A stretch of DNA of 21,130 bases from Cytophagales bacterium (GCA_013298205.1 JAAFJZ010000005.1:1-21130); one strand, 5' to 3'; shown: positions 1 to 7,438, counted from the first letter of the stretch. Numbers and translations: made by a program. Notes: generated from the letters alone by a model not told the origin.

Positions 1-1
1 A

Positions 2-1147
2 ATGAATGATGATTTTAAGAAAGTTTTTGGTTCAGAAGCTGAATCTACTTTTTTCTCCCCAGGCAGGGTAAATTTGATAGGTGAACACATAGATTATAAT
101 GGCGGGAAAGTTTTGCCAGCTGCCATTACTTTGGGTATTTATGCTTTAATTAATCCTAATGAGTCAAGAACGATAAGACTTTATTCTGCCAACAAACCCA
201 ATCAAGGTGTTATAGAAATAGACCTTGATGAAAAAATAGTTTTTGATGTCAAACATTCATGGGCAAATTACCCAAAAGGCGTTATGTTTTTTCTTCAAGA
301 AGAAGGTTATCAACTTTTTGGAGCCGATATTTATTACCAAGGCAATCTCCCTGACGGTGCAGGCTTATCTTCTTCAGCAGCCATTGAAGTGCTTACAACT
401 TTCATGCTCTTATCAGTGAAAGGAATAGAACCCGATAAAGTTTGGCTATCAAAATTTTGTCAAAAAGTAGAAAATAAGTTTATCGGTGTAAGCTGTGGCA
501 TTATGGATCAGTTTGCTGTGGCTTTGGGCAAAAAGCAAAATGCTATTTTATTAGATTGCCAAACTTTGGCTTACGATTATGCCAAAATGGATAAAGTATT
601 GCTCAACCACGATTGGGTGATTATGAATAGTATGAAAAAGCGTGAGCTAGCAGAATCAAAATACAATGAAAGAAGAGCCGAATGCGATATGGCTTTGGAA
701 GATTTAAGAACAAAATACACGCTAGCCAATCTTTGTGAAGCCAAAGTAGAACAAGTCAACGAACTTATTTTTGATTCAATAATAAAGAAAAGAGCTTTAC
801 ATGCCATCACAGAAAACAAAAGAGTGTATAATGCGATGCAAGCTTTAAAAGATGGCAAGATTAAACTTTTTGGTGAATTGCTTAATGCTTCACATTATTC
901 TTTACAAAATGATTATGAAGTTACGGGTTTTGAATTAGATGCCTTGGTATCGGCTGCCCAAAATGAATCGTCTTGTGTGGGCGCACGGATGACGGGAGCT
1001 GGCTTTGGGGGTTGCGCTATCGCTCTAGTAGAAAAAGACAAACTACAATCTTTTACTGAGAATGTAGCTAAAAAATACACCCAAGAAACAAAACTAATTC
1101 CCGAATTTTATATCTGCTCCATAGGAGAGGGAGTGCATAAGTTATAA
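2..1147 (+). CDS. galK: Galactokinase (start possibly upstream of the window)
   Basis: Phosphorylates alpha-D-galactose with ATP to galactose-1-phosphate, the entry step of the Leloir pathway in the cytoplasm. The 381 residues carry all GHMP-kinase landmarks: the galactokinase signature GRVNLIGEHIDY at residues 21-32, the ATP-binding motif LPDGAGLSSSAA at 116-127, the catalytic aspartate in CGIMDQ (D169), and the C-terminal glycine-rich motif ARMTGAGFGG. The signature begins about six residues earlier than in E. coli GalK. The ATG lies at the second base of the window, so the true start may lie upstream and this may be an internal methionine. No galT, galE, mutarotase or sugar transporter is visible nearby on the right; what lies to the left is unknown. 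The gene ends at a convergent hairpin. Function is near certain; only the exact start is open. Confidence 0.95.
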   Translation: MNDDFKKVFGSEAESTFFSPGRVNLIGEHIDYNGGKVLPAAITLGIYALINPNESRTIRLYSANKPNQGVIEIDLDEKIVFDVKHSWANYPKGVMFFLQEEGYQLFGADIYYQGNLPDGAGLSSSAAIEVLTTFMLLSVKGIEPDKVWLSKFCQKVENKFIGVSCGIMDQFAVALGKKQNAILLDCQTLAYDYAKMDKVLLNHDWVIMNSMKKRELAESKYNERRAECDMALEDLRTKYTLANLCEAKVEQVNELIFDSIIKKRALHAITENKRVYNAMQALKDGKIKLFGELLNASHYSLQNDYEVTGFELDALVSAAQNESSCVGARMTGAGFGGCAIALVEKDKLQSFTENVAKKYTQETKLIPEFYICSIGEGVHKL

Positions 1148-1163
1148 TTTAATTAAGATATTT

Positions 1164-1211
1164 GAAATAGGTTTGCTAACAATTTTAATATAATTGCAGT
1201 AAACCTATTTC
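1164..1211. terminator. Convergent hairpin between galK and the O-antigen ligase-like gene
   Basis: A perfect 11-bp inverted repeat, GAAATAGGTTT at 1164-1174 and AAACCTATTTC at 1201-1211, can be lengthened by three pairs (one G-U), leaving a loop of about 20 bases. It sits in the 64-base gap between two converging genes and abuts the stop codon of the minus-strand gene, so it probably terminates both. There is no long T-tract on either side, so it is a weaker intrinsic terminator than the one at 16883. Confidence 0.6.
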
Positions 1212-2552
1212 TTATGGTAATTCTTTCTGAGCATTTGATTTATAGAAAAAACTCAACCTTATAAAGTAAGGAAAACTTATAGCTAGAAATGCAAAAAAAT
1301 TACTTATATCAAAAGCTGTTTCGGTATTAGAATAAATAAAAATTCCTAAAAGAAAACTGTTTATCAAAAACAAATCACTTTTTCGCTCTGTAAATAATGG
1401 CATAAATAACAAAACAAAATAAAGTAGCGTAAGCGGAAACCCAAATTGAATCAAAAATCTTAGCCATTGATTCGCTGGTTTGAGCCTTAGAATGGTTAAG
1501 TCTTGATTAAAGTCAAGAAAATGCTTTTCTATAGCTGTATTGTATTTTGAAACAGATGGGCCAGTGAAACCTTTCCATTTCGCTTTTTCAAAAATTTGAA
1601 AATAAAAAGCATTATTTACAAACCTAGTTGTAAGAGAACCCTTACCTGCGTCTATTCCTAAAGAATTTTTGTTGTGTATAATATGCAATAAATCGACTTT
1701 TGTAAATTCGTATCTTTCTTTTAAGGAATCAATTTTGGAAACCATAATTCCTAAGAAAATTAACAAAGTTATCCCCGCCAAAACGATGCCCAAAATTTGT
1801 TTTTTAGATAATTTTTTGATTCCTAATCCAAAGTAAACCAATGAAATTAAAAATAATGCAACAATTCCAACTCTAGCACCTGTAATAAAAATAATAACAA
1901 TAAGATATAAGACCAAAAAACCAATTCCTATTTTAAACCATTGGGATTTTAATATATTCAATCTGTAAAGAAAAAAAGAAACAATTATACCCATATAAGC
2001 TAAAATAGAAAGCCCGTGATGCAAATACCCATCTTTATTATATCTTTCAGATCCAGTATAATTACCATAAAACATAGTAGGGTCTACTTGTATGAGATAA
2101 ATAAAAAAGGGTACTATTTTAAATAATGTTAGCAATAGAATTTCTAATAAGAAAAACCCAATGAGTAGACATTCATAAAGCTTTGGCAACCTTTTTATAA
2201 AACAAAAAATTAGTGCAGAATAAATCCACAACATTCTTTTAAACGAATCGTGAATAGCTTCTTTTGAAAAATCTTGATGAATCAATAAAGAAATCCAAAA
2301 AATAACACCTAGTCCTACAAAAAGCCATAAAGTGTAAATACTACTAAAATAAACTTTTCTACTACAATAAAAGGAAAAAACGGCAAGAGCCAAACTTCCA
2401 CCGTAAGCAATCGAAAACACAGATTGAATTTGCCAAGTTAGAAACTGGGTTACTAAAAGGAAAGATAGAAATAAAAATACCAAGAAATCAAAGTATTTGC
2501 TTTGGTATAAAACCTGAGCTAAAGTTTGAAAATTGGACTTAGAACTGTTCAT
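1212..2552 (-). CDS. O-antigen ligase / polymerase-like membrane protein (Wzy_C family)
   Basis: A very hydrophobic 446-residue protein with about ten predicted membrane segments. The segment with TGARVG at residues 224-229 leading into a hydrophobic helix resembles the conserved arginine-containing motif of the O-antigen ligase/polymerase superfamily (WaaL, Wzy, PF04932). A large hydrophilic loop at about residues 272-365, likely periplasmic, ends in KPANQWLRFLIQFG, which resembles the region just before the last helices in this family. Such proteins transfer or polymerise undecaprenyl-linked glycans outside the inner membrane. A smaller loop with HHGLS near 178-182 precedes the arginine motif. 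No glycosyltransferase cluster surrounds it; the only other glycan gene here is the sugar transferase at 11677, about 9 kb away. Ligase, polymerase or another glycan transferase cannot be told apart from sequence alone. Confidence 0.7.
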   Translation of the reverse strand: MNSSKSNFQTLAQVLYQSKYFDFLVFLFLSFLLVTQFLTWQIQSVFSIAYGGSLALAVFSFYCSRKVYFSSIYTLWLFVGLGVIFWISLLIHQDFSKEAIHDSFKRMLWIYSALIFCFIKRLPKLYECLLIGFFLLEILLLTLFKIVPFFIYLIQVDPTMFYGNYTGSERYNKDGYLHHGLSILAYMGIIVSFFLYRLNILKSQWFKIGIGFLVLYLIVIIFITGARVGIVALFLISLVYFGLGIKKLSKKQILGIVLAGITLLIFLGIMVSKIDSLKERYEFTKVDLLHIIHNKNSLGIDAGKGSLTTRFVNNAFYFQIFEKAKWKGFTGPSVSKYNTAIEKHFLDFNQDLTILRLKPANQWLRFLIQFGFPLTLLYFVLLFMPLFTERKSDLFLINSFLLGIFIYSNTETAFDISNFFAFLAISFPYFIRLSFFYKSNAQKELP

Positions 2553-2625
2553 GAAATTACTTTTTCTAAGTTTATTTAAGATTTAATTTATATAATAATT
2601 TATGCAAAAAACTAATTTTTACTTC

Positions 2626-2668
2626 AAATTGATTTCAGATGGAAAGCTAAAATCAATTTTTTAATTTT
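2626..2668 (+). terminator. Terminator-like hairpin with T-tract, no gene upstream on this strand
   Basis: AAATTGATTT (2626-2635) and AAATCAATTT (2650-2659) form a perfect 10-bp stem with a 14-base loop, followed by a T-rich run to 2668. The orientation fits a plus-strand intrinsic terminator, but the gene to the left runs the other way. The rest of the 330-base gap 2553-2881 is very AT-rich and I see no other gene-like content in it. Confidence 0.4.
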
Positions 2669-2794
2669 TTTTATGTTAAATAATTAAATACAATATTTAG
2701 TGGTAAATAGAAGTATTAGCTAGTAATTTTCAAAAATAACAAAGCATTTTTGAAAAAGCGTTTTTAAATTCAAAATATCTTATATTTTAATTGA

Positions 2795-2821
2795 TTTGTG
2801 CTTGATTAAAAAAATAATTTG
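2795..2821 (+). promoter_or_regulatory. Weak candidate promoter for the DUF1801 gene
   Basis: TTTG at 2795-2798 is followed after 16 bases by TAATTTG at 2815-2821, one base shorter than the Bacteroidota -7 consensus TAnnTTTG. It lies about 60 bases before the ATG at 2882. In such AT-rich DNA this could be chance. Confidence 0.25.
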
Positions 2822-2881
2822 ACATATTTTAAAACAAGATTGATAAATTTATAAACACATATTATTTAAAAAAATGATTCT

Positions 2882-3337
2882 ATGAAAACAATTTTAGAAA
2901 GCCCAAATCAATACATTGAACAACTTCCATTAGAAAGAAAAAATGCAATGCAAGATTTAAGAAAAACCATTTTAGAGAATTTGCCACAAGGATTTATCGA
3001 AACAATAAGTTACGGTATGATTGGATATGTCGTTCCTCATTCCATTTATCGCAATGGATACCATTGCGACCCCAAACAACCTTTGCCTTTTATGAGTATT
3101 GCTTCACAAAAAAACTTTATTGCCATTTATCACATGGGTTTATATGCAGAAAACAGCTTATTAGAATGGTTTACAGGAACTTACAAAAAAAATTGCTATT
3201 CAAAATTAGACATTGGCAAAAGTTGTATTCGATTCAAAAAACTAGACCAAATACCATTTCAAATAATTGGAGAGCTAACCAAGAAAATTAGTTTGATAGA
3301 ATGGATTGAAATATATGAAAATAAACTGAAAAAATAA
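2882..3337 (+). CDS. DUF1801 (YdhG-like) domain protein
   Basis: A 151-residue soluble protein that fits the DUF1801 / YdhG family (PF08818) over its whole length. It has an N-terminal Y-I-x-x-L-P helix followed by a basic helix, then ETISYGMIGY at about residues 40-49, where the family has its conserved E-x-I-S-Y-G-M-P motif. A core strand with NFIAIYHMG (79-86) and a helical C-terminus follow. The family fold resembles frataxin-like and SRPBCC-neighbouring small proteins, and its biochemical role is not established; database labels such as iron chaperone are weak. It is a single gene between a divergent and a convergent neighbour and has a hairpin just after its stop. Family assignment is confident, function is not. 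Confidence 0.85.
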   Translation: MKTILESPNQYIEQLPLERKNAMQDLRKTILENLPQGFIETISYGMIGYVVPHSIYRNGYHCDPKQPLPFMSIASQKNFIAIYHMGLYAENSLLEWFTGTYKKNCYSKLDIGKSCIRFKKLDQIPFQIIGELTKKISLIEWIEIYENKLKK

Positions 3338-3361
3338 AGGTCTTTTCATGTTAAAAATTAA

Positions 3362-3399
3362 AAAAATGCTCTATTCCAAATCTGAAATAAAGCATTTTT
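3362..3399. terminator. Convergent hairpin after the DUF1801 gene
   Basis: AAAAATGCT (3362-3370) pairs perfectly with AGCATTTTT (3391-3399) across a 20-base loop. It lies in the 79-base gap between converging genes and has A-runs and T-runs built into its arms, so it could terminate both transcripts. Confidence 0.6.
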
Positions 3400-3416
3400 A
3401 AAAACTGAGATTAGAA

Positions 3417-3914
3417 CTATTTGTCAGTTCTTAATTCTATTCCTCTAGCATTAACAATTGTCAAACTACCTTTAGTTTCTATTCTGATGTTTACAAAATA
3501 GTCTATGTCAGGATATTTAGTTGCAAGTGCATACAAAGCAAAATCGTTTCCAGGACTTCCACCTAAAATACCCGTAGCATTTCTGCTACCTGAAGTAGAA
3601 CCCCCAGTAAATATGGAAAGTATAGATTCTAAAACAGATGGTTGTTTGTAAGAAACATAATTATTGAAATCATCTGGAACCAAATCATTTATTTTACCAA
3701 TATTATAAGTATTAGCATCTTTACCAATTGGGTTTCCTTTTGAATCAAATTTAACTTCTACTTCTGCTGTAAGATTTTCTGTTACTGAAAAATCAGGTTT
3801 TTGAAGTTTACTAAAAGAAATTTCTTTGTAATTAATTTCTTTTGAAGAATAAGTAACGCATGAACTTAATGCCAAAGAAGCAATAATGAACAAGCAAGCG
3901 ATATATTTTTTCAT
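3417..3914 (-). CDS. Small lipoprotein, second of a paralogous pair
   Basis: A 165-residue protein with a lipoprotein signal peptide: basic MKK start, hydrophobic stretch, and lipobox LSSC with the modified cysteine at residue 19. I do not recognise the mature domain with certainty. It shares an order of elements with the protein encoded just upstream (3917-4360): a K/R-P/A-D-F/Y start of the folded part, then an alternating strand ending in V-E-V/S-E-V, a glycine/serine-rich insert (here GGSTSGSRNATGILGG), then an A-L-Y-x-L helix, a D-x-F-V-x-N-x-R strand, and a final T-D-K. It lies only 2 bases after that gene, so the two are almost certainly cotranscribed. It is probably in the periplasm or outer membrane. 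The layout is reminiscent of small Bacteroidota lipoproteins such as DUF6567, but that is a loose impression. Confidence 0.75.
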   Translation of the reverse strand: MKKYIACLFIIASLALSSCVTYSSKEINYKEISFSKLQKPDFSVTENLTAEVEVKFDSKGNPIGKDANTYNIGKINDLVPDDFNNYVSYKQPSVLESILSIFTGGSTSGSRNATGILGGSPGNDFALYALATKYPDIDYFVNIRIETKGSLTIVNARGIELRTDK

Positions 3915-3916
3915 AC

Positions 3917-4360
3917 TTATTTATCAGTTTTTAAAGTTAAAGTTTTAGCAACTACCTTAGTTTTGGTGCTGTAAGATTTAATAATTAAGAAATTTTTAGA
4001 AGTAAAACTAGAGAAATATCTAACATTTGTTACAAAATCAGCTGTTGGAGTAGTTTCTAACAAACGATAAAGAGCAATTTGCTCACCAACTGACGTATTT
4101 ACTCCTTTAATGTAACCATATTTAACATCTGAGTTTTTCATTCCAGGTACTTTATAAGACATTAACATACCTAAGAAATAAGTTGTATTCACCTCAGAAT
4201 CAGCAGAAACATCTTCTGAAAGTTTGTAATCGGCTCTAGTGAAAACCAATGGTGGTAATTTGGCTGCATCTCTCGTTGCAGTGGATAAAGTGGCTGTACA
4301 TGAACTTAAAAATATCAATCCTGATAAGATTAATAGTAATTGTAATGATTTTTTAAACAT
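3917..4360 (-). CDS. Small lipoprotein, first of a paralogous pair
   Basis: A 147-residue protein with a type II signal peptide (MFKK, hydrophobic core, lipobox LSSC, cysteine at residue 21). The mature part begins with a Thr/Ala-rich tether, then TRADYKLSEDVSADSEV, which lines up with QKPDFSVTENLTAEVEV in the downstream neighbour. It ends with an I-A-L-Y-R-L-L helix, a D-F-V-T-N-V-R strand, further strands, and the same final TDK. These shared features point to tandem duplication followed by divergence. No function can be assigned. The ATG at 4360 is well placed for the signal peptide; a longer minus-strand reading frame through 4361-4530 lies in another frame and is not part of it. Confidence 0.75.
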   Translation of the reverse strand: MFKKSLQLLLILSGLIFLSSCTATLSTATRDAAKLPPLVFTRADYKLSEDVSADSEVNTTYFLGMLMSYKVPGMKNSDVKYGYIKGVNTSVGEQIALYRLLETTPTADFVTNVRYFSSFTSKNFLIIKSYSTKTKVVAKTLTLKTDK

Positions 4361-4701
4361 TTGTAATTGAGATTTATTTTATTCCTACTCTTAGGCTTTT
4401 CGGATTCGCCCCGTTTTAGTGTTTCTGGTCTACACATTCGTTTGTGAACTCGTAATGTTACTAAAATTAAATTTTTACAAAGTCTTAATTTATAGTATTG
4501 TACAATATATTTATAAAAATCAAGAGACATGTTATTTTATAAATTGTTAAAAAAAAATTAAATAATCTATTTTAATGCCTTTAAACTTCATTTTTTTCAA
4601 TTGACTAAATCTACCTTTCATGAATTTAACATTGAATAAATTAAAATTTAGTTCTTATAGTTGGTAGGTTTAAAATTCACCTTCAAATTGCAAACTATAA
4701 A

Positions 4702-4849
4702 ATGAAAATTCCTATCACGATTATTTCTGTTTATTTAGGAAGTGGAACGACTTATCAATGAGATAATTCATTACAAGCAAAGAAAGCTGGCAATAATAGA
4801 AAAAATTAAATCGACAGTTACTATAAAAATGGGGACTCTAAAGTCTTAA
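4702..4849 (+). pseudogene. Decayed N-terminal remnant of a CobW/P47K (COG0523) GTPase
   Basis: From the ATG at 4702 the reading is MKIPITIISVYLGSGTTYQ and then a stop at 4759. In COG0523 metallochaperone GTPases the start typically reads like K-I-P-V-T-V-I-T-G-F-L-G-S-G-K-T-T-L-I-N, so the Walker A loop is recognisable but its lysine codon is missing. A shift of one base at 4748 gives RLINEIIHYKQRKLAIIE, matching the following helix and the K-I-A-V-I-x-N strand of the family, before a stop at 4847. Both pieces together make a short, frameshifted, non-functional fragment; the rest of the gene is not visible. The identification rests on a motif pattern over about 40 residues, so it is probable rather than certain. 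Confidence 0.5.
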
Positions 4850-4878
4850 AGTAGAACTAACGAATGACGTTTAAGAAA

Positions 4879-4908
4879 TTTGTGTTAAAAAGATTTTTTT
4901 AACACAAA
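4879..4908. terminator. Perfect 13-bp hairpin with 4-base loop
   Basis: TTTGTGTTAAAAA (4879-4891) pairs with TTTTTAACACAAA (4896-4908) around the loop GATT. On the minus strand the stem is followed by TTTCTT, so it could terminate minus-strand transcription, but no minus-strand gene ends here. It may be a relic of the lost gene next to it. Confidence 0.4.
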
Positions 4909-5047
4909 AAAGCAATTGTTATTTTAGATATAAAAGTTCAGCTCTTAGGAAAGTTGATGTCAATTCCTTTAAAAATATGTCCTTTGTACTCATAAAACCT
5001 TTTATAATACTTATTTATGAAGTGATGCAAATGGTTATTTTGGTTTT

Positions 5048-5085
5048 TAGGAATGCTACTAAAATGAGTAGTAGCACCTATTTTT
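5048..5085 (+). terminator. Terminator-like hairpin ahead of the 5144 promoter
   Basis: TAGG (5048-5051), a 2-base bulge and TGCTACT (5054-5060) pair with AGTAGCA (5070-5076) and CCTA (5077-5080), giving 11 pairs and a 9-base loop. TTTTT follows directly at 5081-5085. The orientation would stop plus-strand transcription arriving from the decayed CobW region, just before the promoter of the next gene. Confidence 0.5.
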
Positions 5086-5111
5086 AGCTATTTATTGATT
5101 GTTTACTTTTG
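5081..5111 (+). promoter_or_regulatory. Bacteroidota-type promoter for the 5144 lipoprotein
   Basis: TACTTTTG at 5104-5111 matches the -7 consensus TAnnTTTG exactly. Nineteen bases upstream there is a T-run (5081-5085) where TTTG would be expected, so the -33 element is weak. The start codon follows 32 bases after the -7 box, leaving a short A-rich leader. Confidence 0.5.
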
Positions 5112-5143
5112 TGAAAACAAATTTATAAATCAAATAAAAAATT

Positions 5144-5962
5144 ATGAAAAATTATCTAAAATTACTCTTAACTGTACTTTCAATCAGCTTTTTAGTCATT
5201 GGTTGCGAGACAAAAAAGTCGGATCCAGTTCCTGCAAAAAAACCAACCGCTAGCACAAGTACTGTATCTGGAGTCTCTGCTGCTGCATCTGCTAACAACA
5301 AAACATCAACAGCCAAACAAAAATTATCAGCAGTGAAGCCTCCAGTTGCTATCAACACTGTTCCTGCAAATAAAAGTAATATCAGAACAAGATCAGGTGC
5401 AACGACTACCAATAAAACAATAAAATCTGTATCTCAGCAGTCTAGTCCAAATTCTAGAAGGTTAACAGGTGGCAAAAAATCGTTTGGCAAAACAGATTCT
5501 GCTTCATATCAAATGTTTATTTTCCAAAATTTCTATACTTATGATTCTATCAAAACTGTTTTCAAAAAAGCGCCAGATTTAAACGCTATTTTGATATTGA
5601 ATGAATCGTTTGAATATCAAACTTTAGCTTTTACAGATAGCACCTACGGTAAAATGTCGTCATTAGAAATGGGAGAGTGGTCTGCTGATGAAGAAGGAAC
5701 AAGTTTTGCTTTCACTTCTATGTTTAATTTTATTATTGATGCCAGTGGAAACCCTTTGTTAGATGCCAATGGAATGCCTACAGGTGCAGGTTCTTATAAT
5801 GGATTAAATGCAGATTTCACTGTGAATGAAGCAAAAGCGATAGAAAATACTTCATACAAATTTGTAGACTTTTCAAGATTTGATACTGAAAAAATTATAA
5901 TGGTATTTGGTCTTATTAATGGAGTTCCTTACTATGTAGAAGCATTGTCAGTAAGCGAATAA
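5144..5962 (+). CDS. Lipoprotein with a Ser/Thr/Ala/Lys-rich linker, function unknown
   Basis: A 272-residue protein that I do not recognise. Residues 1-21 form a lipoprotein signal peptide ending in VIGC (cysteine 21). Residues about 24-115 are low-complexity and probably disordered, rich in Ser, Thr, Ala, Asn and Lys. Residues about 118-272 look like a folded domain with alternating aromatic and charged residues (YQMFIFQNFYTYDS at about 122-135, MGEWSADEEGTSFAF around 177-191, and a closing strand with NGVPYYVEAL). A D-A-S-G-N-P-L-L-D-A-N-G-M-P segment in the middle resembles a surface turn region and could bind a metal, but nothing proves that. The architecture suggests a lipid-anchored domain held away from the membrane by a flexible tether. 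It is a lone gene with its own promoter and a strong hairpin after it. Confidence 0.75.
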   Translation: MKNYLKLLLTVLSISFLVIGCETKKSDPVPAKKPTASTSTVSGVSAAASANNKTSTAKQKLSAVKPPVAINTVPANKSNIRTRSGATTTNKTIKSVSQQSSPNSRRLTGGKKSFGKTDSASYQMFIFQNFYTYDSIKTVFKKAPDLNAILILNESFEYQTLAFTDSTYGKMSSLEMGEWSADEEGTSFAFTSMFNFIIDASGNPLLDANGMPTGAGSYNGLNADFTVNEAKAIENTSYKFVDFSRFDTEKIIMVFGLINGVPYYVEALSVSE

Positions 5963-5986
5963 ACTTTATAGAACTTGTTTTTATAC

Positions 5987-6023
5987 TTAAAACCCTAGTA
6001 ATATTATTTGACTAGGGTTTTAA
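5987..6023. terminator. Strong convergent terminator hairpin
   Basis: A perfect 13-bp stem, TTAAAACCCTAGT (5987-5999) with ACTAGGGTTTTAA (6011-6023), and an 11-base loop. It lies between the stop of the lipoprotein gene and the end of the minus-strand DUF2851 operon, with a T-rich run on the plus side, so it probably serves both directions. Confidence 0.75.
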
Positions 6024-6118
6024 TATTTTACCAGGAGTTCTTAAGTATATATTACTTATTCAATTTTTTAGAATTACTTTTTGTGTTTTCTTGAATAATA
6101 ACTATAACAATAAAAACA

Positions 6119-7411
6119 TCAAGTCTTCAAGATCTCTATACCCACAGGACACTCTAAACATTTAGCAAATTTGCAATCATTATTATACAATTCTATCATT
6201 GCTTGAGAATCAAAAGCTGTTTTCCCTTTTCTTGCTACTTCTTCCCAATCTTTTAAAATTATGTTTTCTTCTACTTTGAGAGATTCGAGTATTCTTATGC
6301 ATTCTTCTAAATGGTCTTCAATACTTAAACTCACGCTATGAAAATATAAAAACGTTGAAACTCCATTAATTATGAATAACTCCCAAAACTGAACACCAAT
6401 TTTTTTAGGGATTTTAACCGAAACTTTTCCAAAAACATAGTTTTCATTCCAATATTCTGATGCCATAATCTTTAACCTAATTGCGTTGCTTTCTTTATAA
6501 AAATTCCCCTTAAATGAAAGCGAAAAATCTAGTAAATTTTTGGTAATAGAAAGAAAAGCAGCCCATTGCGAAAGGCGCAATGTTGAAAATGCATTGGGAT
6601 TTAACCTGAAAAATTGCCATTGGCTTTCTTTCATTTTATTTTTTAATATAGGGTGCTTTGCACACAAAAAATTATATTCATCTTGAAGTTTAAGGTAATA
6701 TTCGTTATTTAAGTTCTTATCCAAAAACCCGGCAACACCAAAAAGCATCGATTCTAGCTTAAACGTATCATCAATGTATTTTGTAATTAATTTATAAGAG
6801 ATTCTCTGAGAGAGAATTAAAAAATTATTTGCATTTAGTTTTCCACCAAAGCATTTAGAAAACCACTGATATAAAGTTTCATTAAAATCATTGTAAGTAG
6901 ATTTATAGATTGTTTCTATTTCTTCTGACTTCCTTTCTAACCTACGTAAAAGCGCATTTTGCTTGGCATTTTCAAATACTATATCGGGTACAGAGCCAAT
7001 AAATTCTTTGCATTTAATATTTTGTTGGTTACCTATTATTTCGTTTACTCGCTTGATTGTGTTTTCGTTTACCAAACTTTTTAGCTCTAAAATTGGCGTT
7101 TTCCAAAGTAAAGTATCAGATTCGTTGATGTCATTTTCCCAAACAACATGCAAAATAACCGAGTCGTAATTGGGGTCTTTTTGATGTCCGTGTCGCTTCC
7201 AATCTGTAGTTTTTATATGGATTTCTACTTGTCCTATCCAATTTAGGTTTCCGATTGTAATTTCTGCTTCTTTAAAGTCAGGTCCAGAATTAGAATTTAA
7301 CCATCCTGTTTTAGTGATTAAAATAGGCTCATTCTGAACTGATTTTAGGTTTAATTGCTCAAATTTTCGTGAAAGCCATAAAAAAGAAATAATTTTTTCG
7401 GTGATTGTCAA
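6119..7411 (-). CDS. DUF2851 family protein (TTG start)
   Basis: A 430-residue protein that fits the Bacteroidota family DUF2851 (PF11013) from end to end. The N-terminal region has N-S-G-P-D-F at about residues 41-46, then IGQVEIHIKTTDWKRHGHQKD and YDSVILHVVWEND, all typical of the family. The C-terminus carries CKFAKCLECPVG, a cysteine cluster also usual there. The function is unknown. The family's spaced acidic and H-V-V-W residues have led others to suspect a nuclease-like fold, which I cannot verify. Only TTG at 7411 gives a suitable start: the frame is open back to the upstream nth stop, and no ATG or GTG occurs in between. It lies 27 bases after nth and is likely cotranscribed with it. 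Confidence 0.88.
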   Translation of the reverse strand: MTITEKIISFLWLSRKFEQLNLKSVQNEPILITKTGWLNSNSGPDFKEAEITIGNLNWIGQVEIHIKTTDWKRHGHQKDPNYDSVILHVVWENDINESDTLLWKTPILELKSLVNENTIKRVNEIIGNQQNIKCKEFIGSVPDIVFENAKQNALLRRLERKSEEIETIYKSTYNDFNETLYQWFSKCFGGKLNANNFLILSQRISYKLITKYIDDTFKLESMLFGVAGFLDKNLNNEYYLKLQDEYNFLCAKHPILKNKMKESQWQFFRLNPNAFSTLRLSQWAAFLSITKNLLDFSLSFKGNFYKESNAIRLKIMASEYWNENYVFGKVSVKIPKKIGVQFWELFIINGVSTFLYFHSVSLSIEDHLEECIRILESLKVEENIILKDWEEVARKGKTAFDSQAMIELYNNDCKFAKCLECPVGIEILKT

Positions 7412-7438
7412 AGGGGTATTAACTTTTTGTTTAAATTG

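Larger units (their letters stand above)
4361..5143. other. Gene-poor 780-base divergent region
   Basis: This stretch holds no intact gene. Its content is listed separately: a CobW-like remnant (4702-4849), a 13-bp hairpin (4879-4908), a terminator-like hairpin (5048-5085) and a promoter (5081-5111). A short segment at about 4388-4452 is clearly richer in G and C than its surroundings and lies in the leader of the minus-strand lipoprotein pair; I could not match it to a known leader RNA. The remaining sequence is AT-rich and featureless. Confidence 0.6.

Noticed and set aside
577..858. A 93-codon minus-strand open frame inside galK
   Set aside because: It is fully inside a well-conserved galactokinase and has no recognisable product.
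4330..4530. A 66-codon minus-strand open frame upstream of the lipoprotein pair
   Set aside because: It overlaps the start of the 4360 gene in another frame and its basic, low-information translation resembles no protein; likely chance.
4606..4672. A 10-bp inverted repeat (TAAATCTACC / GGTAGGTTTA, one G-U) that could be terminal repeats of a small element
   Set aside because: The arms are short, the 47-base interior holds nothing, and I see no flanking target duplication.
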